A stretch of 64,000 nt of DNA, taken from contig NZ_BSTC01000007.1 in assembly GCF_030269305.1 (NCBI RefSeq), positions 248,001-312,000 of the forward strand, read 5' to 3'. Below are positions 17,520 through 25,547 of the stretch, in pieces; positions within the stretch are counted from its first letter, which is position 1, and each line of letters starts with the position of its first letter. Source of the stretch: Kineosporia sp. NBRC 101731. Lineage in GTDB: Bacteria > Actinomycetota > Actinomycetes > Actinomycetales > Kineosporiaceae. Made by a program: the position numbers and the translations under genes. The notes under the pieces are model-generated. The model searched no databases, had not been told where the DNA came from, and saw only the letters and a list, made by a program, of their open reading frames with translations.

Positions 17520-17587
17520 GAATGGACGGTTCGCGGTCCCGGGATCCGAGGTTGAAGCTCCTGAGCTCCACCGAAAGGAACGCCTGC

Positions 17588-18838
17588 ATGTCCTCCGCAC
17601 CCACGCCGGCCACCCCGGCCTCACCGGTCTCACGGTCGGCCGACGGCGGCGTCGCCGCGCGCGTCATCGAGCACATCGACCACGACCGGGTGGTCGAACT
17701 GGTCCGCCAGGTCTGCCGGATCCCGAGCATCCTCGGCGACGAGGGCACGCTGGCGAAGTACCTCGCCGACCTGATGACGCAGTCGCAGTTCGAGGGTGTC
17801 GAGCTGCAGCCCGTGCTCCCCGATCGCCCCAACGCCAACGGCCACCTCGACTTCGGGCCGGGCCGGACCGTCGTCCTCACCGGGCACCTGGACACCAAGC
17901 CGGTGTCGATCGGGTGGGAGAAGAGCGGTCCCTGGTCGGGCGACCTCATCGACGGAGCGGTCTACGGCCACGGCGTGATGGACATGAAGGCCGCCCTGGT
18001 CTGCCAGATCGTCGCCATGGAGGCCGTGCGCGCCAGTGGCGTGCCGCTGTCCGGCCGGCTCGCGTTCAGCGGTGTCGCCGACCACATGGGCGATCAGAAG
18101 GGCGCCATCGCCTACTTCGACACCCACCCCGCCGACCTGGCCGTGCTCGGGGAGCTCTCCGACAACGAGATCTTCCTGGGGCATCGTGGGCGCTACTACT
18201 TCGACATCCACGTCCAGGGGAAGTCCGCCCACACCTGCCACAAGCCGCTCGCGATCAACGCCAACCTGCTGGCCGCCCACGCGATCATCGAACTCGACGC
18301 CTCCGCCCTGCGCCCTCAGCTGGAGGCCTGGGTCACCGACCTGTTCGGGCCGGAGACCTTCATGTCGCCGGGACGGGTCTACGGCGGGCTGCCCCCGGGC
18401 GGCCCGTCGATGATCCCCGACGAGTGCGTGATCCGCGTCGACTGCCGCCCGCAGCCGGGCGTCTCGCTGGAGACCGTGCGCGAGGAGATCGACCGCTGCC
18501 TGGCCCGGACCCTGGCCCGCGAACCCCGGTTCAAGGCCGAGGTGGTGCTGGCCGACGTCAAGCCCGGCTACCTGGCCCGCCCCGAGGACGAGGTCGTCGA
18601 CATCATGCGCCGCTCGGTGCGCTCGGTGCGCGGCGGCGCCGAACCGGCCCTGGAGGTCGCCGGATGGCTGGGCGACACCGCCAGCTTCGGCGCCCAGGTA
18701 CCCACGGTCATCTTCGGGCCCGGCGGTGAGCCGGTCTACTGCCCGGACGAGCATCTCTCCGTCGCCGACATCGTCGAGGCCACCCAGGTCTACGCCACCT
18801 ATGCCGCGCTCGCCCTCGCCCCCGGCGAGAGCGTCTGA
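17588..18838 (+). CDS. M20-family metallo-amidohydrolase with altered active-site dyad
   Basis: 416 residues; AAAGGAA eight bases before ATG 17588. It belongs to the M20 peptidase/deacylase group (ArgE, DapE, YlmB). Metal-site residues H100-x-D102, D132 in GVMDMK, E189 in GELSD and a late histidine in DEHLSVAD are present, as is the lid/dimerisation domain (GKSAHTCHKP). The normally invariant Glu-Glu pair (ADEExG) reads ADHMGD (165-169), so the catalytic base and one metal ligand appear replaced. Near a ThiXYZ-type importer and TenA proteins, the natural comparison is the deformylase step of thiamine-pyrimidine salvage in Bacillus halodurans. The active-site change argues for a different substrate or mechanism. 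Confidence 0.82.
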   Translation: MSSAPTPATPASPVSRSADGGVAARVIEHIDHDRVVELVRQVCRIPSILGDEGTLAKYLADLMTQSQFEGVELQPVLPDRPNANGHLDFGPGRTVVLTGHLDTKPVSIGWEKSGPWSGDLIDGAVYGHGVMDMKAALVCQIVAMEAVRASGVPLSGRLAFSGVADHMGDQKGAIAYFDTHPADLAVLGELSDNEIFLGHRGRYYFDIHVQGKSAHTCHKPLAINANLLAAHAIIELDASALRPQLEAWVTDLFGPETFMSPGRVYGGLPPGGPSMIPDECVIRVDCRPQPGVSLETVREEIDRCLARTLAREPRFKAEVVLADVKPGYLARPEDEVVDIMRRSVRSVRGGAEPALEVAGWLGDTASFGAQVPTVIFGPGGEPVYCPDEHLSVADIVEATQVYATYAALALAPGESV

Positions 18839-18849
18839 GAAGGGACGTC

Positions 18850-19866
18850 ATGTACCCGGCGCTCGCACTGCAACCCGCCTACCCGCCCGCGCAGTTCACC
18901 GAGATGGTCGTGCGCGCCGAGGAACTCGGTATCCAGGACCTCTGGCTGACCGACTCCTCGCTGCACTCGAGGTACTGCTACTCCTACCTGACCCTCGCGG
19001 CCACGAACACCAGCACGATGCGCCTGGGCACGGCCGTCACCAACCCGGTCACCCGGCACCCGGCCCTGGGCGCCGTGGGGATCTCCACCATCGACGAGAT
19101 CTCGGGCGGACGCGCGGTGCACGGCATCGGCGCGGGTGACCGTCCGCTGGAGGCGCTGGGTCTCAAACCGGCCCGGCTGGCCCTGCTCGAGGACTCGATC
19201 TCGGCGGCCCGCCACTTGTGGACGGGGGAGTCGGTCACCATGCAGGGGCACGGGTTCACCCTCGACGACGCGCATCTGCGCTACACCTCGCGGCCCGACA
19301 TCCCGGTCTACATCTCGGCCAGCGGCCCGAAGACGCTGGAGCTGTCGGGGCGGATCGCCGACGGCGTGATCCTGCTGGCCGGCCTGCACCCGGACGGCAT
19401 CGAGTACGCCCTCGAGCACATCGACCGGGGAGCCGAGATGGCCGGCCGCGACCGGCGTCCCCACGTCACCGTCTTCGCCTACGGGGCCATCTCCGAGGAC
19501 GAGGACGCCGCCCTGGCCCAGGGCCGCTCGATCGCCGCGTGGTTCCCGCAGACCGCGCCGGTCTACTGCAAGATCGCCGGACTGCCGGACGAGCTCGTGC
19601 AGCAGGTACGGGACATCTACAGCGGCGGCGAGTTCCAGGAGGCCGCGCAGGCGGCCGACCTGCTGCCCGACGACTTCGTGCGCCGCATGGCCCTGTCCGG
19701 CAACCGCGCGGCGGCGCTCGAGCACCTGCACACGCTCGACTCGCTGGGTGTCGACAGTGTGGCGGTGTTCCCGATCGGGGGCACCCAGGAGACCAAGGCG
19801 TCCACCATCGAGGAGTTCGCCCTGGCCTTCGAGGAGTTCACCGCGTCGAAGGAGGTGCCGGCGTGA
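18850..19866 (+). CDS. Luciferase-like (LLM-class) flavin-dependent oxidoreductase
   Basis: 338 residues, TIM-barrel bacterial-luciferase superfamily. Typical segments are AEELGIQDLWLTDS near the N terminus, TSTMRLGTAVTNPVTRHP, ISGGRAVHGIGAGD and PVYISASGPKTLELSG. The sequence is closer to F420-dependent methylene-tetrahydromethanopterin reductase-like enzymes than to RutA, so it could use F420 or FMN. It begins 11 bases after the M20 gene with AGAAGGGA as ribosome site and ends in a 4-bp overlap with the GMC oxidoreductase. An oxidative or reductive step on a cyclic intermediate is likely. The reaction cannot be named. Confidence 0.82.
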   Translation: MYPALALQPAYPPAQFTEMVVRAEELGIQDLWLTDSSLHSRYCYSYLTLAATNTSTMRLGTAVTNPVTRHPALGAVGISTIDEISGGRAVHGIGAGDRPLEALGLKPARLALLEDSISAARHLWTGESVTMQGHGFTLDDAHLRYTSRPDIPVYISASGPKTLELSGRIADGVILLAGLHPDGIEYALEHIDRGAEMAGRDRRPHVTVFAYGAISEDEDAALAQGRSIAAWFPQTAPVYCKIAGLPDELVQQVRDIYSGGEFQEAAQAADLLPDDFVRRMALSGNRAAALEHLHTLDSLGVDSVAVFPIGGTQETKASTIEEFALAFEEFTASKEVPA

Positions 19867-21236
19867 GGATCGTGATCGCCGGGGGCGGCAACGGGGGCCT
19901 GTGGGCCGCCCACCGCCTGGCCGACGTCGCCGACGTCACCGTGATCGAGGCCGGCATCGACCCGGGCGACCCGGTGCCCGCGCGGTTCCTGCACGAGCAC
20001 GCCTACCCGGACTGCGACTGGGACTACACCGATGCCGACTCCGGCCGGCACCTGGTGCGGGGCAAGGTGCTCGGCGGCGGGTCGACGGTCAACGCGGCCG
20101 CGGGATCGCGCGGCCAGCCGACCGGTTTCAGTGACTGGGGCCCGGGCTGGCAGTACGAGGACCTGCTGCCGTACATGCGCCGGGTGGAGACCGACGAGCA
20201 GTTCGGCGACGCCTCCTACCACGGCGACTCCGGGCCGATCCACGTCACCCGTCTCGCGCCCGGGCCGCTGGAAGACGCTTTCGCCGCCGCCTCGCGGGCT
20301 CTCGGTCACGCCGACTGCCCCGACCACAACGCGCCCGGCGCCATGGGCGTCGGTCCGTGGCCGACCAACCGGGTGGAGGGCGGACGCTGGGGAGCTCTCG
20401 CCGCCGTGGCCCCGCTGCTCCGGCACCGCATCACCCTGCGCGATCGCACGCTGGTACGCCGGGTGCTGGTGGCGAACGGGGTCGCGACCGGCGTGGAGAT
20501 CGAGGGTCCGGCGGGTGTCGAAACGCTGGATGCCGACCTCGTGATCGTCTCCGGCGGCGCCTACAGCACACCGGAACTGCTGTGGCGCAGCGGTATCGAT
20601 GCACCCGGCATCGGCACCGGACTGCAGGACCACCCCTGGGTGATGATGAACGTGGAGGCCGACCCGGACGCCATCGGGCAGCGGCCGGTCAGCGGGTCCC
20701 TGCTGCGCGCCCCCGTTCACGACGACCCGGCCGACGAGTTCCAGGTGTTCCCGTTCAGCACCTGGCTCTACGACCGCAGCGCCCGCAAGAGCAGCTGGAG
20801 CGTGTCGGTCGCCCTGATGCAGCCGCACAGCCGGGGCTCGATCACCCGCCGCCCCGACGACAGCGGCGAGATCCGCCTCGGTCACCTGGGCGAGACGTCC
20901 GACCTGGAAAGGATGCTCGCGGCGCTGCGCGCCACCGACGAGGTACTGGTGAGGATGGCCGACGCCGGGCAGGTGAAGGTCCCGGCCGACGCCTGGTGGC
21001 GCGGTGGGGACGTGGCCGGTGAACTGCGCCGGCGGGTGGAGACCTACAACCACCCGGTCGCCTCCTGCGGGATCGGCCGCACGGTCGAACGCAATCTCGA
21101 CGTCATCGGTGTCCGGAATCTGAAAATTATTGACGCGTCGGTGATGCCGAGCATCTGCGACGGCGGCCCCAACCTCGTGACGATGGCCATCGGTCTGCGT
21201 GGTGGCGACCTGGTCGCCTCCGAGTTCGCCCTGTAA
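19863..21236 (+). CDS. GMC-family FAD alcohol oxidase/dehydrogenase
   Basis: 457 residues, short for the family. The FAD-binding start IVIAGGGNGGLWAAHRLA keeps a glycine-rich loop, followed by the GMC box KVLGGGSTVNAAAGSRG (69-84) and VSGGAYSTPELL. The catalytic histidine is H397 in YNHPVASCGIG. The second catalytic position is N437 in DGGPNLVTMAIG, asparagine as in choline/alcohol oxidases of the His-Asn type. GTG 19863 overlaps the previous stop. The next gene is an aldehyde dehydrogenase, so the pair should take an alcohol through the aldehyde to a carboxylic acid. In the proposed pathway the substrate would be the hydroxymethyl group of the pyrimidine (or the hydroxyethyl of a thiazole). 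Confidence 0.86.
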   Translation: MRIVIAGGGNGGLWAAHRLADVADVTVIEAGIDPGDPVPARFLHEHAYPDCDWDYTDADSGRHLVRGKVLGGGSTVNAAAGSRGQPTGFSDWGPGWQYEDLLPYMRRVETDEQFGDASYHGDSGPIHVTRLAPGPLEDAFAAASRALGHADCPDHNAPGAMGVGPWPTNRVEGGRWGALAAVAPLLRHRITLRDRTLVRRVLVANGVATGVEIEGPAGVETLDADLVIVSGGAYSTPELLWRSGIDAPGIGTGLQDHPWVMMNVEADPDAIGQRPVSGSLLRAPVHDDPADEFQVFPFSTWLYDRSARKSSWSVSVALMQPHSRGSITRRPDDSGEIRLGHLGETSDLERMLAALRATDEVLVRMADAGQVKVPADAWWRGGDVAGELRRRVETYNHPVASCGIGRTVERNLDVIGVRNLKIIDASVMPSICDGGPNLVTMAIGLRGGDLVASEFAL

Positions 21237-21275
21237 AGCGCTGTGACGCCCAGTTTCGTTCCGAAAGGTACCTCC

Positions 21276-22778
21276 ATGGCTGTTCCTAGTACGAAACCGG
21301 CCGTGCTGCCGCAGGTCCAGGAGTTCCTCGACCGCAGCCACGGGCTGTTCATCGACGGGGAGTTCCGGCCGGCGGCGCAGGGCGGGACGCTGAGCGTGCT
21401 CGACCCCGCGACCGGTGAGCAGATCGCGACGGTCGCCGCCGCGACCGCCGTCGACGTGGACGCCGCGGTCGCCGCCGCCCGTGCCGCGCAGCCGGGCTGG
21501 GCCACCCTGGCGCCCAGTGCCAAGGCCGACCTGATGTGGAAGCTCGGCGAAGCGCTGGAGCAGCGGGCGCAGGAGTTCGGGCAACTGGAGAGCCTCGACA
21601 ACGGCAAGCCGATGGGGGAGTCCGGCGCGCTCGACGTGCCGCTGTGCGCGTCCCTCTTCAAGTACTACGCCGGCTGGATCACCAAGCTGGAGGGCGAGAC
21701 CATGACGCCCGCCGGTGGTCTGGACATGCACGTCTACACGCTGCGCGAGCCGGTCGGGGTGGTCGGCGCGATCATCCCGTGGAACTTCCCGCTGCTGATG
21801 TGTGGCTACAAGCTCGGCCCGGCCCTGGCCGCGGGCAACACCGTGGTGCTGAAGCCGGCCGAGCAGACGCCGCTGAGCGCGCTGCGCCTGGCCGCGCTGA
21901 TGGCCGAGATCGGGTTCCCGGCGGGGGTGGTCAATGTGATCACGGGTGACGGGCCGGACGCGGGGGCACCGCTGGCCGCCCACCGGGACGTCGACAAGAT
22001 CACTTTCACCGGTGAGAACGCCACCGGCGCCAAGATCATCCAGGCCTCGACCGGCAACATGAAGAAGCTCACCCTGGAACTGGGCGGCAAGTCGCCGAGC
22101 CTGGTCTTCGCGGACGCCGACCTGGACGCCGCGGTCGAGGGCACCTTCGGGGCGGTGTACTTCAACCAGGGTCAGTGCTGCATCGCCGGCGCCCGGGTCT
22201 TCGTGCACTCGAGCATCCGCGATGCGTTCGTCGCGAAGCTCGCGGAGCGGGTGCGGCAGGTGAAACTCGGCCCGGGACTGGACGCTGACACCACGATGGG
22301 CCCGCTCGTCAGCGCCGAGCAGCGCGACCGGGTGAACTCGCTCATCGCCTCCGGGCTGGAGCAGGGGGCCACGGCCGTGGTCGGCGGGGCGCCGGTGAGC
22401 GATCCGGCGCTGGCCGACGGGTTCTACGTCGAGCCGACCCTTTTCACCGACGTCACCCCGGACATGACGATCATGCGCCAGGAGATCTTCGGGCCGGTCG
22501 CGATGGTGTCGACCTTCGAGACCGACGAGGAGGCCATCGCCCTGGCCAACGACACCGCCTTCGGCCTGGCGTCGGGCATCTGGACGCGCGACGTGGGACG
22601 CACGCACCGGGTCGCGAAGGCGATCCGGGCGGGGGTGGTGTGGGTGAACACCTACGGGATGTTCGACGTGGCCATCCCCTACGGCGGTTTCAAGGCCAGC
22701 GGCTACGGCAAGGAGCTCGGCCGCGAGGCGATGGAGCCCTACCTGCAGACCAAGACCGTCTGGATCGATCTGTCGTGA
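21276..22778 (+). CDS. NAD(P)-dependent aldehyde dehydrogenase
   Basis: 500 residues, full family length. Catalytic and binding residues are all present: N170 in PWNFP, the cofactor loop KPAEQTP, E268 in LELGGKSP and the nucleophile in FNQGQCCIAG (C302), with EIFGPV towards the C terminus. ATG 21276 is preceded by GAAAGG at good distance. An in-frame GTG at 21243 lacks a ribosome site. It follows the GMC oxidoreductase and is coupled to TenA by a 4-bp overlap. It should oxidise the aldehyde made by the GMC enzyme to the acid, helping to commit the substrate to catabolism. Confidence 0.92.
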   Translation: MAVPSTKPAVLPQVQEFLDRSHGLFIDGEFRPAAQGGTLSVLDPATGEQIATVAAATAVDVDAAVAAARAAQPGWATLAPSAKADLMWKLGEALEQRAQEFGQLESLDNGKPMGESGALDVPLCASLFKYYAGWITKLEGETMTPAGGLDMHVYTLREPVGVVGAIIPWNFPLLMCGYKLGPALAAGNTVVLKPAEQTPLSALRLAALMAEIGFPAGVVNVITGDGPDAGAPLAAHRDVDKITFTGENATGAKIIQASTGNMKKLTLELGGKSPSLVFADADLDAAVEGTFGAVYFNQGQCCIAGARVFVHSSIRDAFVAKLAERVRQVKLGPGLDADTTMGPLVSAEQRDRVNSLIASGLEQGATAVVGGAPVSDPALADGFYVEPTLFTDVTPDMTIMRQEIFGPVAMVSTFETDEEAIALANDTAFGLASGIWTRDVGRTHRVAKAIRAGVVWVNTYGMFDVAIPYGGFKASGYGKELGREAMEPYLQTKTVWIDLS

Positions 22779-23440
22779 GCTTCTGCGACGAGGCCCGCGC
22801 GGGGGCGGACGACGTCTGGGGCGCTCTGGTGGAGCATCCGTTCGTGCGCGGGATGGCCGACGCCACGCTGCCGCCCGAGTCGTTCCGGTTCTACCTGACG
22901 CAGAACGTGCAGTATCTCGCCGAGTACGCGCGGGTGCTGGCGATCGGCCTGGCGAAGACCACCGACGAGACGACACTGGTCCGGTTCTCGGAGGCCGTCA
23001 CCAACATCACCCACGTCGAGCTGCCGCAGAACCACGCGCTGCTGGAAAAGGTGCGGGAGCTGTGCACCCTGCCGCCGGAACCGGTGGAGGAGGAGCCGGC
23101 CCCGGGCCTGGTGGCGTACTCGTCCTGGTTGCTGTCGACCGCCTACCGGGGTGGCGCGATCGATGTCCTGACGGCGGCGCTGCCGTGCGCCTGGAGCTAC
23201 GGCGACATCGGCCGGGCGCACGCGCCGCACCTGGTGATGCACCCGGTCTACGAGAACTGGATCGCCTTCTTCGCCTCACCGGAGTACGACGCGATGCTCC
23301 AGGGTCTGAAGGCCGAGCTGGACGCTCGGGTGGCGCGCTGCGACGGGCCCGAGAGACAGCGACTGGCGGGAGTGTTCCGGACCGCCTGCCTCCTGGAGCG
23401 GGGGTTCTGGGACATGGCCTGGAACCGCGCCCGCTTCTGA
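22775..23440 (+). CDS. tenA: TenA/thiaminase II-family protein, variant with Asp-to-Asn change
   Basis: 221 residues, all-helical TenA fold. C138 in LPCAWSYGD corresponds to the active-site cysteine, and E209 in LERGFWDMAW to the conserved C-terminal glutamate. The aspartate that normally holds the 4-amino group of the pyrimidine (Q-D-Y in the second helix) is N44 here (YLTQNVQYL). TenA hydrolyses aminopyrimidines from thiamine breakdown to HMP. The substitution suggests a substrate with oxygen in place of the amino group, or one altered in ring substitution. A second, more canonical TenA lies at 26334. GTG 22775 overlaps the ALDH stop. This gene ends the first plus-strand operon. Confidence 0.85.
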   Translation: MSFCDEARAGADDVWGALVEHPFVRGMADATLPPESFRFYLTQNVQYLAEYARVLAIGLAKTTDETTLVRFSEAVTNITHVELPQNHALLEKVRELCTLPPEPVEEEPAPGLVAYSSWLLSTAYRGGAIDVLTAALPCAWSYGDIGRAHAPHLVMHPVYENWIAFFASPEYDAMLQGLKAELDARVARCDGPERQRLAGVFRTACLLERGFWDMAWNRARF

Positions 23441-23488
23441 TCCTGAGATCCCATCTGTCCCACCGGCTGTTTCGAGTGAAAACTGCCG

Positions 23489-23579
23489 TGTAACCGCCGG
23501 GTTAATGCTGACCGGCGGCCCTTGACCCGATCGGCCGTGGGCAGCGAACCTGATCATGTTCAGGAATTGAGATCTCAAT
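23489..23579 (+). promoter_or_regulatory. Promoter P2 of the transporter operon, same architecture as P1
   Basis: TGTAACCGCCGGGTTAAT (23489-23506; perfect inverted repeat TAACC-N4-GGTTA), -35 TTGACC (23522), -10 GAACCT (23546, 18-base spacer) and the palindrome ATTGAGATCTCAAT (23566-23579). Offsets match the promoter at 17431-17519 exactly, although the bases between the elements differ. The upstream element also fits the GTAAC-N6-GTWAA outline of a GlnR-type nitrogen-control half-site pair. That is a suggestion only. Confidence 0.75.
23566..23579. promoter_or_regulatory. Perfect 14-bp palindromic operator ATTGAGATCTCAAT
   Basis: Self-complementary over 14 bases, with the same core (TGAGATCKCA) as the copies at 17332-17341 and 17510-17519. 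It starts 17 bases after the first base beyond the -10, where a repressor would block promoter clearance. A further related half, TGAGATCCCA, lies at 23444-23453, just after the TenA stop. The best local candidate to bind is the GntR/FCD protein at 31901. Confidence 0.65.
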
Positions 23580-23706
23580 GAGCAGTGCGGTTTCCGCCCA
23601 GGGAGGCCGCCGCCAGGATCTCTTCGTGCTGCCGGGCCGGATGATCTTCCGCCGCCAGGTACCTCTCCCGCCCCGCCGTGCCCTCCCGAGGAGAACGAGA
23701 CCCATC

Positions 23707-24765
23707 ATGAACAACAGATCCAGCCTCAGCCGGCGCAGCGCCGTCTTCGGCTCCCTGGCCACCGTGCTCATGCTCGCGACCGCCTGCGGTGGCTCGTCCG
23801 AGGACGGCGGCTCCGGCAGCTCCGGCTCGGGGGGCACCACGAAGATCTCGTTCGCGCTGGACTGGACCCCGAACACGAACCACACCGGGCTCTACGTGGC
23901 GCAGCAGAAGGGATATTTCAAGGACGCCGGCCTGGACGTGACAATCCTGCCGTACAACAGCGCCTCGCCCGACACCCTGGTCTCGGCCGGATCGGCCGAC
24001 TTCGGCATCAGTTTCCAGGACTCGTTCACGGTCTCCAAGGCGGCCGGGGCCAACATCACCTCGGTGCTGGCCGTTCTGCAGCACTGGGCCACCGAGGTCG
24101 CGGTGAAGGCCGACCGCGACGACATCACCAGCCCGGCCGACCTGGACGGCAAGACCTACGGCGGTTTCGGGGCGGCCTCCGAGGAACCGGTGATGAAGAA
24201 GATCATCCAGAATGCCGGGGGCAAGGGCGACTTCAAGTCCGTCGTGCTGGGCACCAGCGCCTACGAGGCGATGTACTCGGGCAAGGTCGACTTCACGGTG
24301 CCGTTCGTGGCCTGGGAGGGCATCGAGGCCGAGCACGCCAAGGAGCCGCTGAAGACCTTCAAATACACCGATTTCGGCTTCCCCGACGCCTACAACGTGC
24401 TGGTGATGGGCAATGACGACTGGCTGAAGGAGAACCCCGAGGCGGCCAAGAAGTTCGTCACCGCCCTGCAGAAGGGGTACCAGTTCGCGGCCGACAGCCC
24501 GGACCAGGCCGCCCAGGACCTGATCGACGCCAACCCCGGCGCCTTCACCGACACGTCCCTGGTGACCGAGAGCCAGGCGCTGCTGGCGAAGTCGTACCTG
24601 AAGGACGCGGACGGCACGGTCGGCACGCAGGACGCCAAGACCTGGGAAGGGTTCTCGAACTTCCTGTACGAGGCCGGGGTCCTGGCCGACGCGGACGGCA
24701 AGAAGCTGACCACCGCGCCGGACTACTCCACCTGGTGGACCGACCAGTACCTGGCCACGTCGTGA
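23707..24765 (+). CDS. thiY: NMT1/THI5-like solute-binding lipoprotein (ThiY-type)
   Basis: 352 residues from ATG 23707. The signal peptide ends in a lipobox, LATACGG (Cys27), followed by a Gly/Ser linker. The mature domain opens with SFALDWTPNTNHTGLYVAQQKGYFKDAG, the hallmark of NMT1/THI5 binding proteins, which carry thiamine pyrimidine precursors, nitrate, sulfonates or related small molecules. DWTPNTNH is especially close to ThiY-type proteins that bind N-formyl-aminopyrimidine. An in-frame ATG at 23578 overlaps the operator and is not the start. The permease (4-bp overlap) and ATPase genes follow. Ligand class is inferred from the motif and from the two TenA genes. Confidence 0.88.
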   Translation: MNNRSSLSRRSAVFGSLATVLMLATACGGSSEDGGSGSSGSGGTTKISFALDWTPNTNHTGLYVAQQKGYFKDAGLDVTILPYNSASPDTLVSAGSADFGISFQDSFTVSKAAGANITSVLAVLQHWATEVAVKADRDDITSPADLDGKTYGGFGAASEEPVMKKIIQNAGGKGDFKSVVLGTSAYEAMYSGKVDFTVPFVAWEGIEAEHAKEPLKTFKYTDFGFPDAYNVLVMGNDDWLKENPEAAKKFVTALQKGYQFAADSPDQAAQDLIDANPGAFTDTSLVTESQALLAKSYLKDADGTVGTQDAKTWEGFSNFLYEAGVLADADGKKLTTAPDYSTWWTDQYLATS

Positions 24766-25547
24766 CCTCGTCCTGGCGCCGGTCGCTGACCCTGGCGGCC
24801 CCACCCGTCATCATCGTGGCCCTGCTGCTGGCGATCTGGCAGTGGTACGTCACCGCGAACGAGGTCGAGCCCTCGGTGCTGCCCTCGCCCTCGCGGGTGC
24901 TGGAGCAGGGCTGGGCTTTCCGGGCCGCCCTCTGGACGAACACCGTTCCCACGCTGAAGGTCACGGCGATCGGTTTCGCGGTGTCGCTGGTGATCGGCTG
25001 GACGCTGGCCGTCGTCATCGACTTCTCGCCGTGGCTGCGCCGGGCCCTGATGCCGCTGCTGGTGGCCTCGCAGACCCTGCCGATCATCGCGATCGCGCCG
25101 CTGCTGATCATCTGGTTCGGCTTCGGTCTGCTGCCGAAGATCTTCGTGATCGCCCTGGTGACGTTCTTCCCGATCGCCATCGGCCTGATCGAGGGCTTCG
25201 CCAGCACCGACCGGGAGGCGACGAACCTGCTGCGCAGCATGGGGGCGGGGCGGGTCAAGCAGTTCCGCTACGTGCGCCTGCCGGCCGCGATGCCGCACTT
25301 CTTCACCGCCCTGCGGATCGGCATCACCTACGCGGTGACCGGGGCGATCTTCGCCGAGTACGTCGGGGCCAACGAGGGCCTGGGCATCTTCATGGCGTTG
25401 CAGAAGAACAGTTTCCGCACCGACCTGGTGCTGGCGGCGGTCGTCGTCACCGCGGTGATCAGCGTGTCCCTGTTCCTGCTCACCTATCTGGTCCAGCGTC
25501 TGGTCATCCCCTGGCACGGCAAGGAGAGGCGAGCCCGTCATGCCTGA
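24762..25547 (+). CDS. thiX: ABC importer permease (ThiX-type)
   Basis: 261 residues with about six membrane helices. The cytoplasmic coupling loop is EGFASTDREATNLLRSMGAGRVKQFRYVRLPAAMPHFFTALR (BPD_transp_1 EAA loop with the A-x-x-x-G core). GTG 24762 overlaps the binding-protein stop, and the 3' end overlaps the ATPase start by eight bases. Only one permease is encoded, so the transporter is probably a homodimer in the membrane. It should import the aminopyrimidine ligand delivered by the lipoprotein. Confidence 0.9.
   Translation: MTSSWRRSLTLAAPPVIIVALLLAIWQWYVTANEVEPSVLPSPSRVLEQGWAFRAALWTNTVPTLKVTAIGFAVSLVIGWTLAVVIDFSPWLRRALMPLLVASQTLPIIAIAPLLIIWFGFGLLPKIFVIALVTFFPIAIGLIEGFASTDREATNLLRSMGAGRVKQFRYVRLPAAMPHFFTALRIGITYAVTGAIFAEYVGANEGLGIFMALQKNSFRTDLVLAAVVVTAVISVSLFLLTYLVQRLVIPWHGKERRARHA

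Larger units (their letters stand above)
17281..17587. promoter_or_regulatory. Divergent control region of the proposed pyrimidine-catabolic cluster
   Basis: 307 bp between the leftward amidohydrolase and the rightward M20 gene. On the minus strand a good -35, TTGACA (17371-17366), is followed by a weak -10, around 17347-17342, that abuts the operator copy at 17326-17341. On the plus strand TTGACC (17464-17469) and GAATCT (17488-17493) are 18 bases apart. CGAAAATGAGATCGCA occurs twice exactly, at 17326-17341 and 17504-17519. The inverted repeat at 17431 lies upstream of both promoters. Confidence 0.72.

Noticed and set aside
19617-22976. A 1119-residue open frame on the minus strand opposite the GMC, ALDH and TenA genes
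   Set aside because: Composition is typical of antisense to GC-rich genes. No domain is recognisable, and the plus-strand genes are clear.
23578-23706. ATG 23578 as the start of the binding lipoprotein
   Set aside because: It overlaps the operator palindrome and would put 43 residues before a perfect lipoprotein signal peptide. ATG 23707 is the start.
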